Part shown: positions 25,388 through 34,191 of the stretch, piece after piece
Numbering within the stretch: position 1 is the first letter of the stretch
Layout: each line of letters begins with the position of its first letter
Source of the DNA: Bacillota bacterium
GTDB lineage: Bacteria; Bacillota; Clostridia; Lachnospirales; Lachnospiraceae
Length of the DNA stretch: 64,000 nt
Direction: 5' to 3'
NCBI GenBank assembly: GCA_023414875.1
Contig: JAEZMV010000001.1
Span: 180,292 to 244,291 of the forward strand
Program-made: the position numbers and the translations under genes
Notes under the pieces: model-generated
The model's input: the letters and a program-made list of their open reading frames with translations, nothing else
Database searches by the model: none
What the model was told of the DNA's origin: nothing

Positions 25388-26512
25388 ATGAATTATATAG
25401 ATACTTTAAAGAGTGTTGAATTAGTATTAGCTACCGCAGAAGTACCATTAATCGTTGGTGATAGCGGTATTGGAAAGACCGCTCTCGCCAAGGAGCTTGC
25501 AAGAGAAAACAGCTGGAGCCTAATCGTCATCGATGGAAATCTTCTGAAGGAAGGTGAAATTGGCGGTCTTCCAACGATCGAAGCCTATACAGGTGTTAAT
25601 GCAAATGGTGATAAGGAAGATCGAAAAACCACCGTTTATGCGGTTCATACTAAGCTCCGGGAAATTGACGAAGCGATATCAAAAGGTAATACCGTACTTT
25701 TATTTATTGACGAAATCAATCGCTGTGAACATACCGTTCAGCAGGAGCTTATGAATCTAATCTTAAACAGGGAAATTAACGGTTATAAGTTACATGATGG
25801 GGTGAAAATACTGGCAGCCATGAATCCTTCCAACAAATATGGTTCGGATTTTGATTACCAGGTTGTAGATATGGATGCAGCGCAGGAGAATAGATTTGTA
25901 TGGTTGTATATGGAGCCTGATCATATGCAGTGGTTAGCGTGGGCCATCGATACCGGGCTTGAGCAAAAGGTGATTGAATTCATCTCTACCTTCCCGGAAT
26001 ATCTGCATAAGATAAACGAGGATACCATAAGAGCCACCCCTCGAAGCTATGAAAGAATTTCTAAGGCCTATAAGGCTTATAAGGAGAGCAAGGATACCAT
26101 TCCCAGAGCCATCTTTCTTAATGTTGTGAAAGGAAATGTGGGCAAGTTCCTTGCAGAAGAGTTTATAAACTTTGTTGAATCCGATTATAAACCTTTAATC
26201 TCTTATGAGGATATTTTTACAGAGACTTCACTTCCAGAAGCTATCCTTGAAAGAGTTCATAACGAAAGTCATACCAGACTTTATATATCCGCCAGGAACA
26301 TATTAAAAACTCTTGAAGCAAAAATAAACAGCAATGATAATGAAGCAAATTTTTATATTAACCGATTGATAGAACTGTTAAGAATATATCCTGTTGATTT
26401 AAGAGTTGGGATCATGAAGGAAATCAAAAACAGTTATCATGAAGTCTATAAGCTTGCTATAGAAGAGGAAGCCTTCGTGGAATTATACTTTGAAGCCTAT
26501 ACTGTAATCTAA
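25388..26512 (+). CDS. MoxR-type AAA+ ATPase
   Basis: About 374 residues with Walker A GDSGIGKT (residues 24-31), Walker B LLFIDE (about 104-109), sensor 1 in ILAAMNPSNK and an arginine-rich sensor 2 region (ATPRSYERISKAY). MoxR ATPases work with VWA-domain proteins as chaperones that insert cofactors or remodel complexes, as in RavA-ViaA. The ATG at 25388 is chosen because GGAG lies six bases before; an upstream GTG (25355) is in frame but overlaps the AGAGG site. Its VWA partner follows after 130 bases. Confidence 0.85.
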   Translation: MNYIDTLKSVELVLATAEVPLIVGDSGIGKTALAKELARENSWSLIVIDGNLLKEGEIGGLPTIEAYTGVNANGDKEDRKTTVYAVHTKLREIDEAISKGNTVLLFIDEINRCEHTVQQELMNLILNREINGYKLHDGVKILAAMNPSNKYGSDFDYQVVDMDAAQENRFVWLYMEPDHMQWLAWAIDTGLEQKVIEFISTFPEYLHKINEDTIRATPRSYERISKAYKAYKESKDTIPRAIFLNVVKGNVGKFLAEEFINFVESDYKPLISYEDIFTETSLPEAILERVHNESHTRLYISARNILKTLEAKINSNDNEANFYINRLIELLRIYPVDLRVGIMKEIKNSYHEVYKLAIEEEAFVELYFEAYTVI

Positions 26513-26567
26513 AATAGTAAGTTTATCCAATATGTATCTATGTTCCAATACTCTTGATACGTATTAA

Positions 26568-26606
26568 TTGTCTTACCTTTTTATCGGAAAGCAATTAATA
26601 AACTCT
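26568..26606. repeat. Hairpin between the MoxR and VWA genes
   Basis: Arms ATTAATTG-CTT and AAG-CAATTAAT separated by about 14 bases. It could be a weak attenuator between the two genes. Confidence 0.45.
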
Positions 26607-26644
26607 TTTGATTTAACTACCTAACAACCTATGGAGGTTACCAT

Positions 26645-28048
26645 ATGGATACTTTTTATGACAGCTACATAAATGGACTTCGTGATAAAGCATTTCATTT
26701 AATGAATGCTTTTTATCAAGCAAAGCATAAAGGTCTAAATACCCTACCGGCAATCCCTGCTGAATTTAAAAAAGAGTTTTTTGGACTTGTAGATAAGGTT
26801 ACTTTGAGTCTTATGGAAGACACCGATAATTTTTATGGATATTTTTTATTTCAAATGTCAAGAGAAATAGCCTTTGATCTTAGCAGTCCGACTGCTGTTA
26901 ATTTTAAAGGGGCTAACTATGTGATCTATTTTAATCCAGTAATCTTTTTAAATCTTAACCGGAACCAAATGGAAAGCACCATAAAACACGAAATTCTTCA
27001 CATTTTATCTCTTCATTTGCCACGAGCAAAAGAATTGAAGGGTAGCTATAGTAAGCTGGCGATCAATATGGCGATGGATCTCGTAGTCAATCAACACTTG
27101 AATCATCTGCCTCCCTATGCGATTACTTTAGAGATGGTAAACACTAAATATGCTATAAAGCTCGAGGCATATCAGCTTTTTGAATATTATGCGGAAAAGC
27201 TTCAAGATGCCCTGAATTTACTGGAGGAGGACGACCATGCTCCTGAGGATGATACGAGAAATAATGATACAATCAAAACTAAGTTTAACCCCGACACTAC
27301 ACATGATCTTTGGGAGGCTTCCAGTGATATCGATGAGTCAACCCTGATAGAGTTTACAGAGAAGGTTATTAGTAATTCCGAAAAAGGTGTAGCACCGGCT
27401 TACGTGCAAAGTTTGATTGCCTCCCTTAAAAGCAGTAAGGGTGAATTACCCTGGAATCTATATTTGAACCGAATGATGGGAACGGTGGAAAGCAATAAGA
27501 AGCTTACCGTAACAAGAAGAAACCGAAGACAGCCCGAACGTCTAGAGCTAAGGGGTCAGCTTAGGAGTCACAAAGCCAAAATTGCTGTTGCTATTGATAT
27601 CAGCGGAAGCATTCGTGATGAAGAATTCAAGCAGGCCATGAAAGAAGTAATCAATATTGTAAAAAATTATAATCATGTTGTTACGATCATCGAGTGCGAT
27701 GATCAAATCCAACGAGTATATCAAGTGAAAGCAGTAAAGGATATCAAAGATCGGTTGAACAAAAGAGGAAGCACAAAGTTTAATCCGGTAATTGAATATG
27801 CAAATCAGAATAAAATAAATTTATTAATATACTTTACCGACGGAAAAGGTGAAGACAAGCTTAAAACGATACCTAGAGGATACCATATTCTATGGATCAT
27901 CTCCGGTCATGGGGAGGAGCTTTCATTAAAAAAACCTTACGGCTTAGTGAAAAAGCTTAGTAAGGTTGAAATCAAGGATAACATATTGGATGCAAGTGAT
28001 GTCTCAAGTGGTGGCTTCTCTATGAATTATCATGAAAAAATCATATAA
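26645..28048 (+). CDS. VWA-like protein with N-terminal metallopeptidase-like domain (DUF2201 type)
   Basis: 467 residues. The N-terminal domain has a zinc-protease-like KHEILHILSLH motif (His115, Glu116, His119), the middle is acidic, and the C-terminal 170 residues form a VWA-like fold with a MIDAS motif AIDISGSIRDEE. This domain order is that of DUF2201 proteins, which are encoded beside MoxR ATPases. It should be the ATPase's partner; whether the HExxH site is proteolytic is unknown. GGAGG precedes the start. Confidence 0.85.
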   Translation: MDTFYDSYINGLRDKAFHLMNAFYQAKHKGLNTLPAIPAEFKKEFFGLVDKVTLSLMEDTDNFYGYFLFQMSREIAFDLSSPTAVNFKGANYVIYFNPVIFLNLNRNQMESTIKHEILHILSLHLPRAKELKGSYSKLAINMAMDLVVNQHLNHLPPYAITLEMVNTKYAIKLEAYQLFEYYAEKLQDALNLLEEDDHAPEDDTRNNDTIKTKFNPDTTHDLWEASSDIDESTLIEFTEKVISNSEKGVAPAYVQSLIASLKSSKGELPWNLYLNRMMGTVESNKKLTVTRRNRRQPERLELRGQLRSHKAKIAVAIDISGSIRDEEFKQAMKEVINIVKNYNHVVTIIECDDQIQRVYQVKAVKDIKDRLNKRGSTKFNPVIEYANQNKINLLIYFTDGKGEDKLKTIPRGYHILWIISGHGEELSLKKPYGLVKKLSKVEIKDNILDASDVSSGGFSMNYHEKII

Positions 28049-28117
28049 GATTAGCTAGCTAAAAGAAAACTATCTAATATGAAATGCATCCGAAAACAAC
28101 CCTCAACTGCGCTACCA

Positions 28118-28161
28118 AAACAAGGGATACAGTGGTTTTAAAACCTCTGAATCCCTTGTTT
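28118..28161. terminator. Bidirectional terminator between VWA and uvrA-like genes
   Basis: Long stem CAAGGGAT-CAG-GGTTTT / AAAACC-CTG-ATCCCTTG with A and T tracts outside. Confidence 0.85.
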
Positions 28162-28221
28162 AATCATAGAACATTGCATCCTATGAATTAAAGTAATGCA
28201 GATAAGGTAGCTTAGCGTACT

Positions 28222-31107
28222 TTATGTCAGCTTATCAAGCATTCTTTCTTTATCCATTACCTTCTTCAAGAAGCTTCCCGTATGCGATTGCGGAACACGT
28301 GTGATTTGTTCCGGAGTTCCTGCTGCCACGATATAGCCTCCGTTCTTCCCAGCCTCGGGACCTACATCAATTATATAATCCGCATATTTGATTACATCCA
28401 TATGATGTTCCACAACCAGGACGGAGTGCCCGGCCTCAACCAGCTTATCAAAGCAGTCCAGCAGACGGTTTATATCGGAGCAGTGAAGCCCTGTCGTAGG
28501 TTCATCCAGAATATACAGATTATGTGCCCCTTTCTTTATCTTACTAAGCTCAGTAGCCAGTTTAATTCTCTGTGCTTCTCCACCGGAAAGGGTACTGGAG
28601 GACTGCCCAAGCCTTATATAGCCCAGACCCAGCTCCTTCATCACTTTGAGTTTATGATGGATATATTTGTGGTCCTCGAAGAAGGCGATAGCTTCCTCGA
28701 CGGACATCTTCAGCACTTCGGCAATATTCTTACCTCTGTAGATTATCTCCAGAATATCTTTGCTAAAGCCCGTTCCCTTGCAGACAGGGCAGATGGTCTC
28801 AACATCCGGCATGAACTGCAGCTCAGTGATAATGATACCGTTACCGGAACATTCCTCACAACGCCCAGACTTATTGTTCGAAGTAAAATGCGCAACTTCG
28901 TAACCCCTTTCCTTCGCCTCCTCTGTATCAGCGAACAGTTCGCGGATTCGATCAAAGAAACCAACGTATGTGGCAGGATTCGAACGAGAATTCTTGCCGA
29001 TCGGTGACTGATCTATATTAATGATATTGCTGATAGTCTCATGTCCGGTTATCTCGTCATGATCACCGGGAATAATGCGGGGATCACGGAACAGCGAATG
29101 AAGCTTTTTATATAGTATCCCGTGTATCAGGCTACTTTTTCCCGAACCGGATACGCCGGTAAGACAGGTCAGTACCCCTAACGGAATATCCACATCCACA
29201 TTTTTCAGATTATGTTCTCTTGCACCTTTTATGCTGATAAATCCGTTCGGAATTCTCCTGAACTCCGGTATGCATATCCTTCTGCGTCCGGTAATATAAT
29301 CCCCCGTTAAGGAAGAGGGATTTTTGACAATCTCCTCAATACTGCCTTGAGCCATGACATATCCGCCCTGCTCGCCCGGTCCCGGTCCAATTTCTATGAT
29401 ATTATCGGCCTCACATATCGTATCCATGTCATGCTCTACTACAATAACCGTATTACCGGAATCACGCAGTTTTTTCATCGTATTGATGATACGGTAGCTA
29501 TCTCTGGAGTGAAGTCCGATACTAGGTTCATCAAGGACATACAGCATACCGGACAATCCCGAGCTAATCTGCGTGGAAAGACGGATCCGCTGGGCCTCCC
29601 CGCCTGACAGGGTATCTCCGCGACGGTTCAGGCTAATATAATCCATGCCGATTTCCAGTAACAGCTTCAATCGATTCCGTATTTCCTTCACTATCTGTTC
29701 ACCAACCTCATATTTGTCTTCCGGTATCTCCAAATGTGTTAGAAAATGATTTAACTCATCGAGTGAAAGCTCACCCAGTTCATAAATCGTCTTGCCACCC
29801 AGCCGGATCAGCATACGGGATTTTCTAAGCCTGGTTCCTCCGCAGTCCGGACACAGCTGCTCAGACATATGCTTACTGAATACAAAATCCGCCATAGTTT
29901 CCGCGTTTCCTTCACGCATTGCTCGTTGATACCACTTATCAAGATCATTTAAAATACCGTTATAGGTGATCAGCTTGCCTGCGTCCGTAAGCTTCCTACT
30001 GATATCTGGCGGCTGAACCAGCTGGAACCTGCTGCCATGAGTTCCATAAAAAATGATTTTCTTAGCCTCCTCGGACAGTTCGTGAAAAGGTACGTCGATA
30101 CTGAAGCTATAATGCTTTGCAAGACTGTATAACAGCATATATTTATCAGGATGCTTTATGCTTAGGAAGGTATTCGTGAGCGCCCCTTGTCGAATACTTT
30201 TATTCGGATGTTCTACTACCAGATGCGGTTGCGCCTTTCGATACATTCCAATACCACGGCAGGTATTGCAGGAGCTTTCACTATCATTCGGTGTGAAATA
30301 GTACGGTAAAAGTTCGCCTGTAAGGATATGATGCTCTTCACATCCAAAATCCTCATAGAACTTATGGTATAAGTCCTCTGTAATATTCTCTCCGGATATA
30401 TCAATCCGAAGAAACCGTTCTCCGATAAGAAGCCCGTTCTCCAGCGAAGAGGTCAGCTGTTTATAGATACCCTCTTTGATGATGAACTTATCGATGTAGA
30501 CATCAATCTGATATTCTTTTCCCTCCTCAAGTGTAAGCCTCTGGCTGGAATCAAACAGTTTGCCGTCAATCTTATATTTTCGATAACCCTTTTTACGCAG
30601 CTCATCAAAGAGATACGAATAATCCTCACCATAAATTTTATATACAGGGGCATAGATCTCCACCATCGTTCCCTGAGGAAGACTGAGCAGACGCTCCGTA
30701 ATCTGATTCGTACTCCTTGGGAGCACCTCATGGCTGCAATACGGGCAGGATGCTTTGCCAAGAGTCGCGTACAGAAGGCGCAGATAGTCGGAGATATCCG
30801 TCATCGTACCAACCGTTGATCTGGGATTGCGGATTCCCTTCTTCTGTTCAATTGCTAACACCGGAGATAATCCAAAGATAAAATCTACATCCGGTTTTTT
30901 TAAGAGGGGAGTAAAACGTCTCGCATAAGTCCCCACAGATTCGAGATATCTTCTTTGTCCCTCGCTAAAGATGACATCAAATACTAAGGAGGACTTACCG
31001 GAACCACTGACACCTGTCACCACGGTTATAGCGTCCCTCGGAATGTCAAGGCTGATATCCTTAAGATTATTCTCCCGTGCTCCCTTAACTTCAATATTCC
31101 TAATCAT
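28222..31107 (-). CDS. uvrA: UvrA-like ABC ATPase (excinuclease subunit A family)
   Basis: 961 residues with two ABC domains: Walker A GVSGSGKSS near residues 33-41 and again near 640, both signature motifs (LSGGEAQRI) and zinc-binding Cys pairs (CPYC ... ; CEECSGNG ... CPVCKGTG). A UvrB-binding-like insert is present. It should recognise distorted DNA. Deviations from the housekeeping consensus in the first domain (for example TYARRFTPLLKKP and GLSPVLAIEQ) suggest a UvrA paralogue rather than the main repair gene, such as those linked to drug or antibiotic tolerance. Its start overlaps the end of a nucleotidyltransferase gene by 8 bases. Confidence 0.88.
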   Translation of the reverse strand: MIRNIEVKGARENNLKDISLDIPRDAITVVTGVSGSGKSSLVFDVIFSEGQRRYLESVGTYARRFTPLLKKPDVDFIFGLSPVLAIEQKKGIRNPRSTVGTMTDISDYLRLLYATLGKASCPYCSHEVLPRSTNQITERLLSLPQGTMVEIYAPVYKIYGEDYSYLFDELRKKGYRKYKIDGKLFDSSQRLTLEEGKEYQIDVYIDKFIIKEGIYKQLTSSLENGLLIGERFLRIDISGENITEDLYHKFYEDFGCEEHHILTGELLPYYFTPNDSESSCNTCRGIGMYRKAQPHLVVEHPNKSIRQGALTNTFLSIKHPDKYMLLYSLAKHYSFSIDVPFHELSEEAKKIIFYGTHGSRFQLVQPPDISRKLTDAGKLITYNGILNDLDKWYQRAMREGNAETMADFVFSKHMSEQLCPDCGGTRLRKSRMLIRLGGKTIYELGELSLDELNHFLTHLEIPEDKYEVGEQIVKEIRNRLKLLLEIGMDYISLNRRGDTLSGGEAQRIRLSTQISSGLSGMLYVLDEPSIGLHSRDSYRIINTMKKLRDSGNTVIVVEHDMDTICEADNIIEIGPGPGEQGGYVMAQGSIEEIVKNPSSLTGDYITGRRRICIPEFRRIPNGFISIKGAREHNLKNVDVDIPLGVLTCLTGVSGSGKSSLIHGILYKKLHSLFRDPRIIPGDHDEITGHETISNIINIDQSPIGKNSRSNPATYVGFFDRIRELFADTEEAKERGYEVAHFTSNNKSGRCEECSGNGIIITELQFMPDVETICPVCKGTGFSKDILEIIYRGKNIAEVLKMSVEEAIAFFEDHKYIHHKLKVMKELGLGYIRLGQSSSTLSGGEAQRIKLATELSKIKKGAHNLYILDEPTTGLHCSDINRLLDCFDKLVEAGHSVLVVEHHMDVIKYADYIIDVGPEAGKNGGYIVAAGTPEQITRVPQSHTGSFLKKVMDKERMLDKLT

Positions 31108-32059
31108 TTTGATATCCCTCCATATAATAATATGCAGCTTCGTCCACCTGAAGCCAGCTCTTCGTGGTTAGTCTGACCGGACTTGAAAGCTTTTGTATCC
31201 GGTTCTTCTCTGCCAGCCATTCGCATACCTCAACCAGAATGGCCGGATCAATATCTACTACCGACAGCTTCTTCTGAAGTTCGGAAATACTGACTGCATC
31301 TCCTTCGTATTTCAGTATCTCTAGCAATACCTTAAACAGTACCTCCTGCTTCTCACAAAGATAATCTTCTATCAGCTCCAGGACAATCTTAACTGTCCCG
31401 TCCTCTTTTTCCTGCTGCATGAAGTCCGTATAAAGCCTGTGAAAAAACCGGGGATTAGTCTCCAGTGCCTGATAGATAACATCCCGAAGAGGAATCCTAT
31501 CATTAAGGAGAACTTCAATACTAGCCAGATCATTTAACATCATCCGGAGAATGAAAAATGAACTGTATAACGGATCCTTCTTGACATACAGAAATTTCTG
31601 AGCCTTCGCAAGTCCGGCGATGGAGTACGCTGCATATTTCAACAGAAGCAGATCCCTGTCATTCTCACCTACACCGGATAAGTTCTCATATAGCTCCTTC
31701 AGAGTGTCATCTCTGGTATAGAGAAGCTTTGTTTTATAAATCCAGGAATGAAACTGACTGCTGCTCAAAGACGAGTCAAAATCTCGTTTGAACTGATGAC
31801 GGTTATAAATAAAAGCATTGATAATAATTCCGTTTTCCACTAAGGAGTAAAAGTTCCGCGGCTTTTTCATATCATCCACAATAAGGATTAAATCAATATC
31901 TGACTTTTCCCAGATAACGTCATGATGTAGACTCCCGGCTAGGATAACAGCTATGATGTAGCGATCCTGTTTTATCCTTTCCATAAATGTATCCAGTGCC
32001 TCCTGATACTTATCCGTTAAATCCTTGTTCTTATGGCTTTCTTTCATTGCATTAAACAT
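31100..32059 (-). CDS. Nucleotidyltransferase-domain protein
   Basis: About 319 residues. The N-terminus has the pol-beta-like active-site pattern AGSLHHDVIWEKSDIDLILIVDD (GS, then D-x-D), followed by an alpha-helical region. The C-terminal 70 residues look like a winged helix (EGDAVSISELQKKL). Such proteins transfer nucleotides to small molecules such as aminoglycosides or to proteins. GGAGG six bases before ATG 32059 sets the start. It overlaps and is probably co-translated with the uvrA-like gene. Confidence 0.8.
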   Translation of the reverse strand: MFNAMKESHKNKDLTDKYQEALDTFMERIKQDRYIIAVILAGSLHHDVIWEKSDIDLILIVDDMKKPRNFYSLVENGIIINAFIYNRHQFKRDFDSSLSSSQFHSWIYKTKLLYTRDDTLKELYENLSGVGENDRDLLLLKYAAYSIAGLAKAQKFLYVKKDPLYSSFFILRMMLNDLASIEVLLNDRIPLRDVIYQALETNPRFFHRLYTDFMQQEKEDGTVKIVLELIEDYLCEKQEVLFKVLLEILKYEGDAVSISELQKKLSVVDIDPAILVEVCEWLAEKNRIQKLSSPVRLTTKSWLQVDEAAYYYMEGYQND

Positions 32060-32207
32060 ATTTACCTCCATTCCTACGCATGAATAATACGCAACATCTA
32101 TAATTTAATTATAGATCATATCCCTGACAGCCTATTGTCAAGGTTTTTTACATGTGATAAAATATTTTCAACGAAGTCAACTCAGTGGGTTTTCTATGAA
32201 GCATAAC

Positions 32208-32274
32208 GTTCGTGCAATGGTACTCACACCTTGTTCTTCCGGCGTTTTGAGCTGTATCAAAGATACAGCATGAG
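32208..32274 (+). repeat. Dispersed intergenic repeat, copy B (5' of WYL regulator)
   Basis: Contains ACTCACACCTTGTTCTTCC and GAGCTGTATCAAAGATACAG (hairpin), matching copy A at 12487-12560 with compensating changes in the hairpin arms. It lies about 60 bases upstream of the regulator gene and in its orientation. Confidence 0.75.
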
Positions 32275-32330
32275 TACTTCATAGGATAAATCATAAGGAG
32301 TTATTAAGATTGAGGAAAGGGAGGTAACAC

Positions 32331-33074
32331 ATGCGTTTACACAGACTGGTCGGAATACTTCTTTTAATGGAATCCAGGGGAATTGTTAAGGCAAAGGATC
32401 TAGCAGAAGCTTTCGAGACAACAGAGAGGACAATATATCGGGATATTGATACACTATGTGAAGCCGGAGTACCGATCGTATCTTATGCAGGTCCGACCGG
32501 AGGTTATTCTCTAATGAATGGCTACACCATTCATCAGGATAATCTTCACTGCGATGAGGTTATCAGCCTTTATCTGAGCGGTATCGGTATACGTCCTGTG
32601 AAGCACAGCGAAGCCAGTATTAATCTAAAAAAATCCATACTGAAGCTGGAGAAAAGCCTCCCTGCAAATTATCTCCCGGACTTAAGAATTGCGAAGGAAC
32701 GTTTTTACTATGATCCGAATATCTGGTGGAAGGAGCAAAAGCCCATTGAGTGTCTGGACCTACTGCGTAAAGCTGTCTGGAAATCCCAGAAGCTTAACAT
32801 ACTTTACACAAAGAGTAGTAAGAACGAGGAGGAAACCGCATTAAGAAAGATACGGCCTTATGGATTAGTTGTTAAGAATATGGACTGGTATTTGATATCC
32901 TATTGTGAGATGAGGCAGGATCTGAGGGTATATCGATGTGATCGTATACTCGAGGCTACTCTACTCCCGGATGAGACCTTTTCCCTTCCGGAGGATTTCT
33001 CCCTTGAGGCATTCTGGAAATCCTGGATCAGCGAGTTCACGAATATCATAGAAAAGGGAGCGCCGTCCGAATAA
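32331..33074 (+). CDS. HTH/WYL-domain transcriptional regulator (YafY-like)
   Basis: 247 residues: N-terminal winged helix of the DeoR/HTH_11 type (LAEAFETTERTIYRDIDTLCEAGVP) and C-terminal WYL domain including DWYLISYCEMRQDLRVYRCDRI. WYL proteins bind nucleic-acid-like or small ligands and control DNA-damage, defence or metabolic genes. GGGAGG precedes the start. It is divergent from the nucleotidyltransferase/uvrA-like pair, which is its likeliest target. Confidence 0.9.
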   Translation: MRLHRLVGILLLMESRGIVKAKDLAEAFETTERTIYRDIDTLCEAGVPIVSYAGPTGGYSLMNGYTIHQDNLHCDEVISLYLSGIGIRPVKHSEASINLKKSILKLEKSLPANYLPDLRIAKERFYYDPNIWWKEQKPIECLDLLRKAVWKSQKLNILYTKSSKNEEETALRKIRPYGLVVKNMDWYLISYCEMRQDLRVYRCDRILEATLLPDETFSLPEDFSLEAFWKSWISEFTNIIEKGAPSE

Positions 33075-33096
33075 AATCATAGATAAAAGGCAAAAG

Positions 33097-33134
33097 AAAA
33101 AGGAATTATTGACGAATGCAAATAATTCCTTTTT
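33097..33134. terminator. Bidirectional terminator
   Basis: Perfect 14-bp stem AAAAAGGAATTATT / AATAATTCCTTTTT with a 10-base loop between convergent genes. Confidence 0.9.
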
Positions 33135-33158
33135 AGCAGTTTTATCTATTTAATTATT

Positions 33159-34121
33159 TTAGTATGCTTCTATCTTTTCAACCCACTCCAGCAGCATCTT
33201 CGACCCCCACTCATAAGATCCATTGTCATCATATTGACGATAATCACTTTCCAGAGATGAGATTAAAAACAAATAGATATCATACCACTGCGATCTTCTA
33301 ATTTGCTCTGCAGTCAGCTTGCCTAATCCATAACCGTCAAAAAAGGCATCTCCGGGCCAACAGGTTCGAAAACCAATCTCGAGTAGCTCATCACCCCATA
33401 AGCATCTTTCAAAATCTATCAGACCTGTAATCTCACCCTCAGACACAAATACATTGCCGGCCCAGATATCCCAGTGTACCAGCTTCGGTACTTTCACCTG
33501 CTCAAAGATATGTCTGTCCTTATCCAGCAGCTGCAACAACCTTTCGCACGGTACTTTGATTTGTATATTTTTTCTTGCCGCATCATGATAAGTGTCCTTC
33601 AACATATCTTTAAATACTAAGTACCACTGATCTCCTTGTTTGTCAGGTTGACCATAATATCCGAATTTACTGCCCGTTACACGGTTAATAAGTGCAGTAT
33701 ACTCACCCATCTTACGAAATATTTGATATTTCAGTTCCTCACTCATGGCTTCCATAGCAGAGTTAAAGCTCTGCCCTTTGAGTCTCTTCATAAAGAAGTA
33801 GTCAGAATTACAGATTGTATGACTGTTATCATAATAAATTATTTCCGCTACCGGAACAGAAGTCTCCTTTGCTACCCTCTTCATGCAATCCACTTCACTA
33901 TACATAATGTTAATTTCATGCGTCATAATATCCATCTCAGCGGAGGGTGCTATTTTAAGTATTACTTCCGATCCGCCAACCATGGTAATTTGATAAGCAA
34001 CATTAAAAAAACCCTCTGATAATTCCTGAAGATGCTCAATTTCATTGTCTGGAAATGCTGCTTTAAACATTCTTCCTATTGTCAAATCATCTTGTTTATT
34101 CTTAGTTATACTATTGGGCAT
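33159..34121 (-). CDS. Aminoglycoside-phosphotransferase-like (APH/ChoK fold) kinase
   Basis: About 320 residues with the kinase-like fold: nucleotide-loop region SEGFFNVAYQI, lysine in VILKIAPSAE, the catalytic loop VHWDIWAGN (Asp and Asn) and metal-binding LIDFERCLWGD. It should phosphorylate a small molecule; antibiotics, choline-like compounds and sugars are all known substrates in the family, so a resistance role cannot be claimed. AAGGAGAAG before ATG 34121 sets the start, 17 codons downstream of the first in-frame codon. Confidence 0.82.
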   Translation of the reverse strand: MPNSITKNKQDDLTIGRMFKAAFPDNEIEHLQELSEGFFNVAYQITMVGGSEVILKIAPSAEMDIMTHEINIMYSEVDCMKRVAKETSVPVAEIIYYDNSHTICNSDYFFMKRLKGQSFNSAMEAMSEELKYQIFRKMGEYTALINRVTGSKFGYYGQPDKQGDQWYLVFKDMLKDTYHDAARKNIQIKVPCERLLQLLDKDRHIFEQVKVPKLVHWDIWAGNVFVSEGEITGLIDFERCLWGDELLEIGFRTCWPGDAFFDGYGLGKLTAEQIRRSQWYDIYLFLISSLESDYRQYDDNGSYEWGSKMLLEWVEKIEAY

Positions 34122-34191
34122 TACTTCTCCTTTGTAAAATATGTATAGGTAATTGCATAAGTGTTTTAACACTTTGCTTTAACTCCTGAAT

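Noticed and set aside
33159..34121. Antibiotic resistance gene (aminoglycoside phosphotransferase)
   Set aside because: Only the general kinase fold is visible; many members act on unrelated small molecules, so no resistance claim is made.
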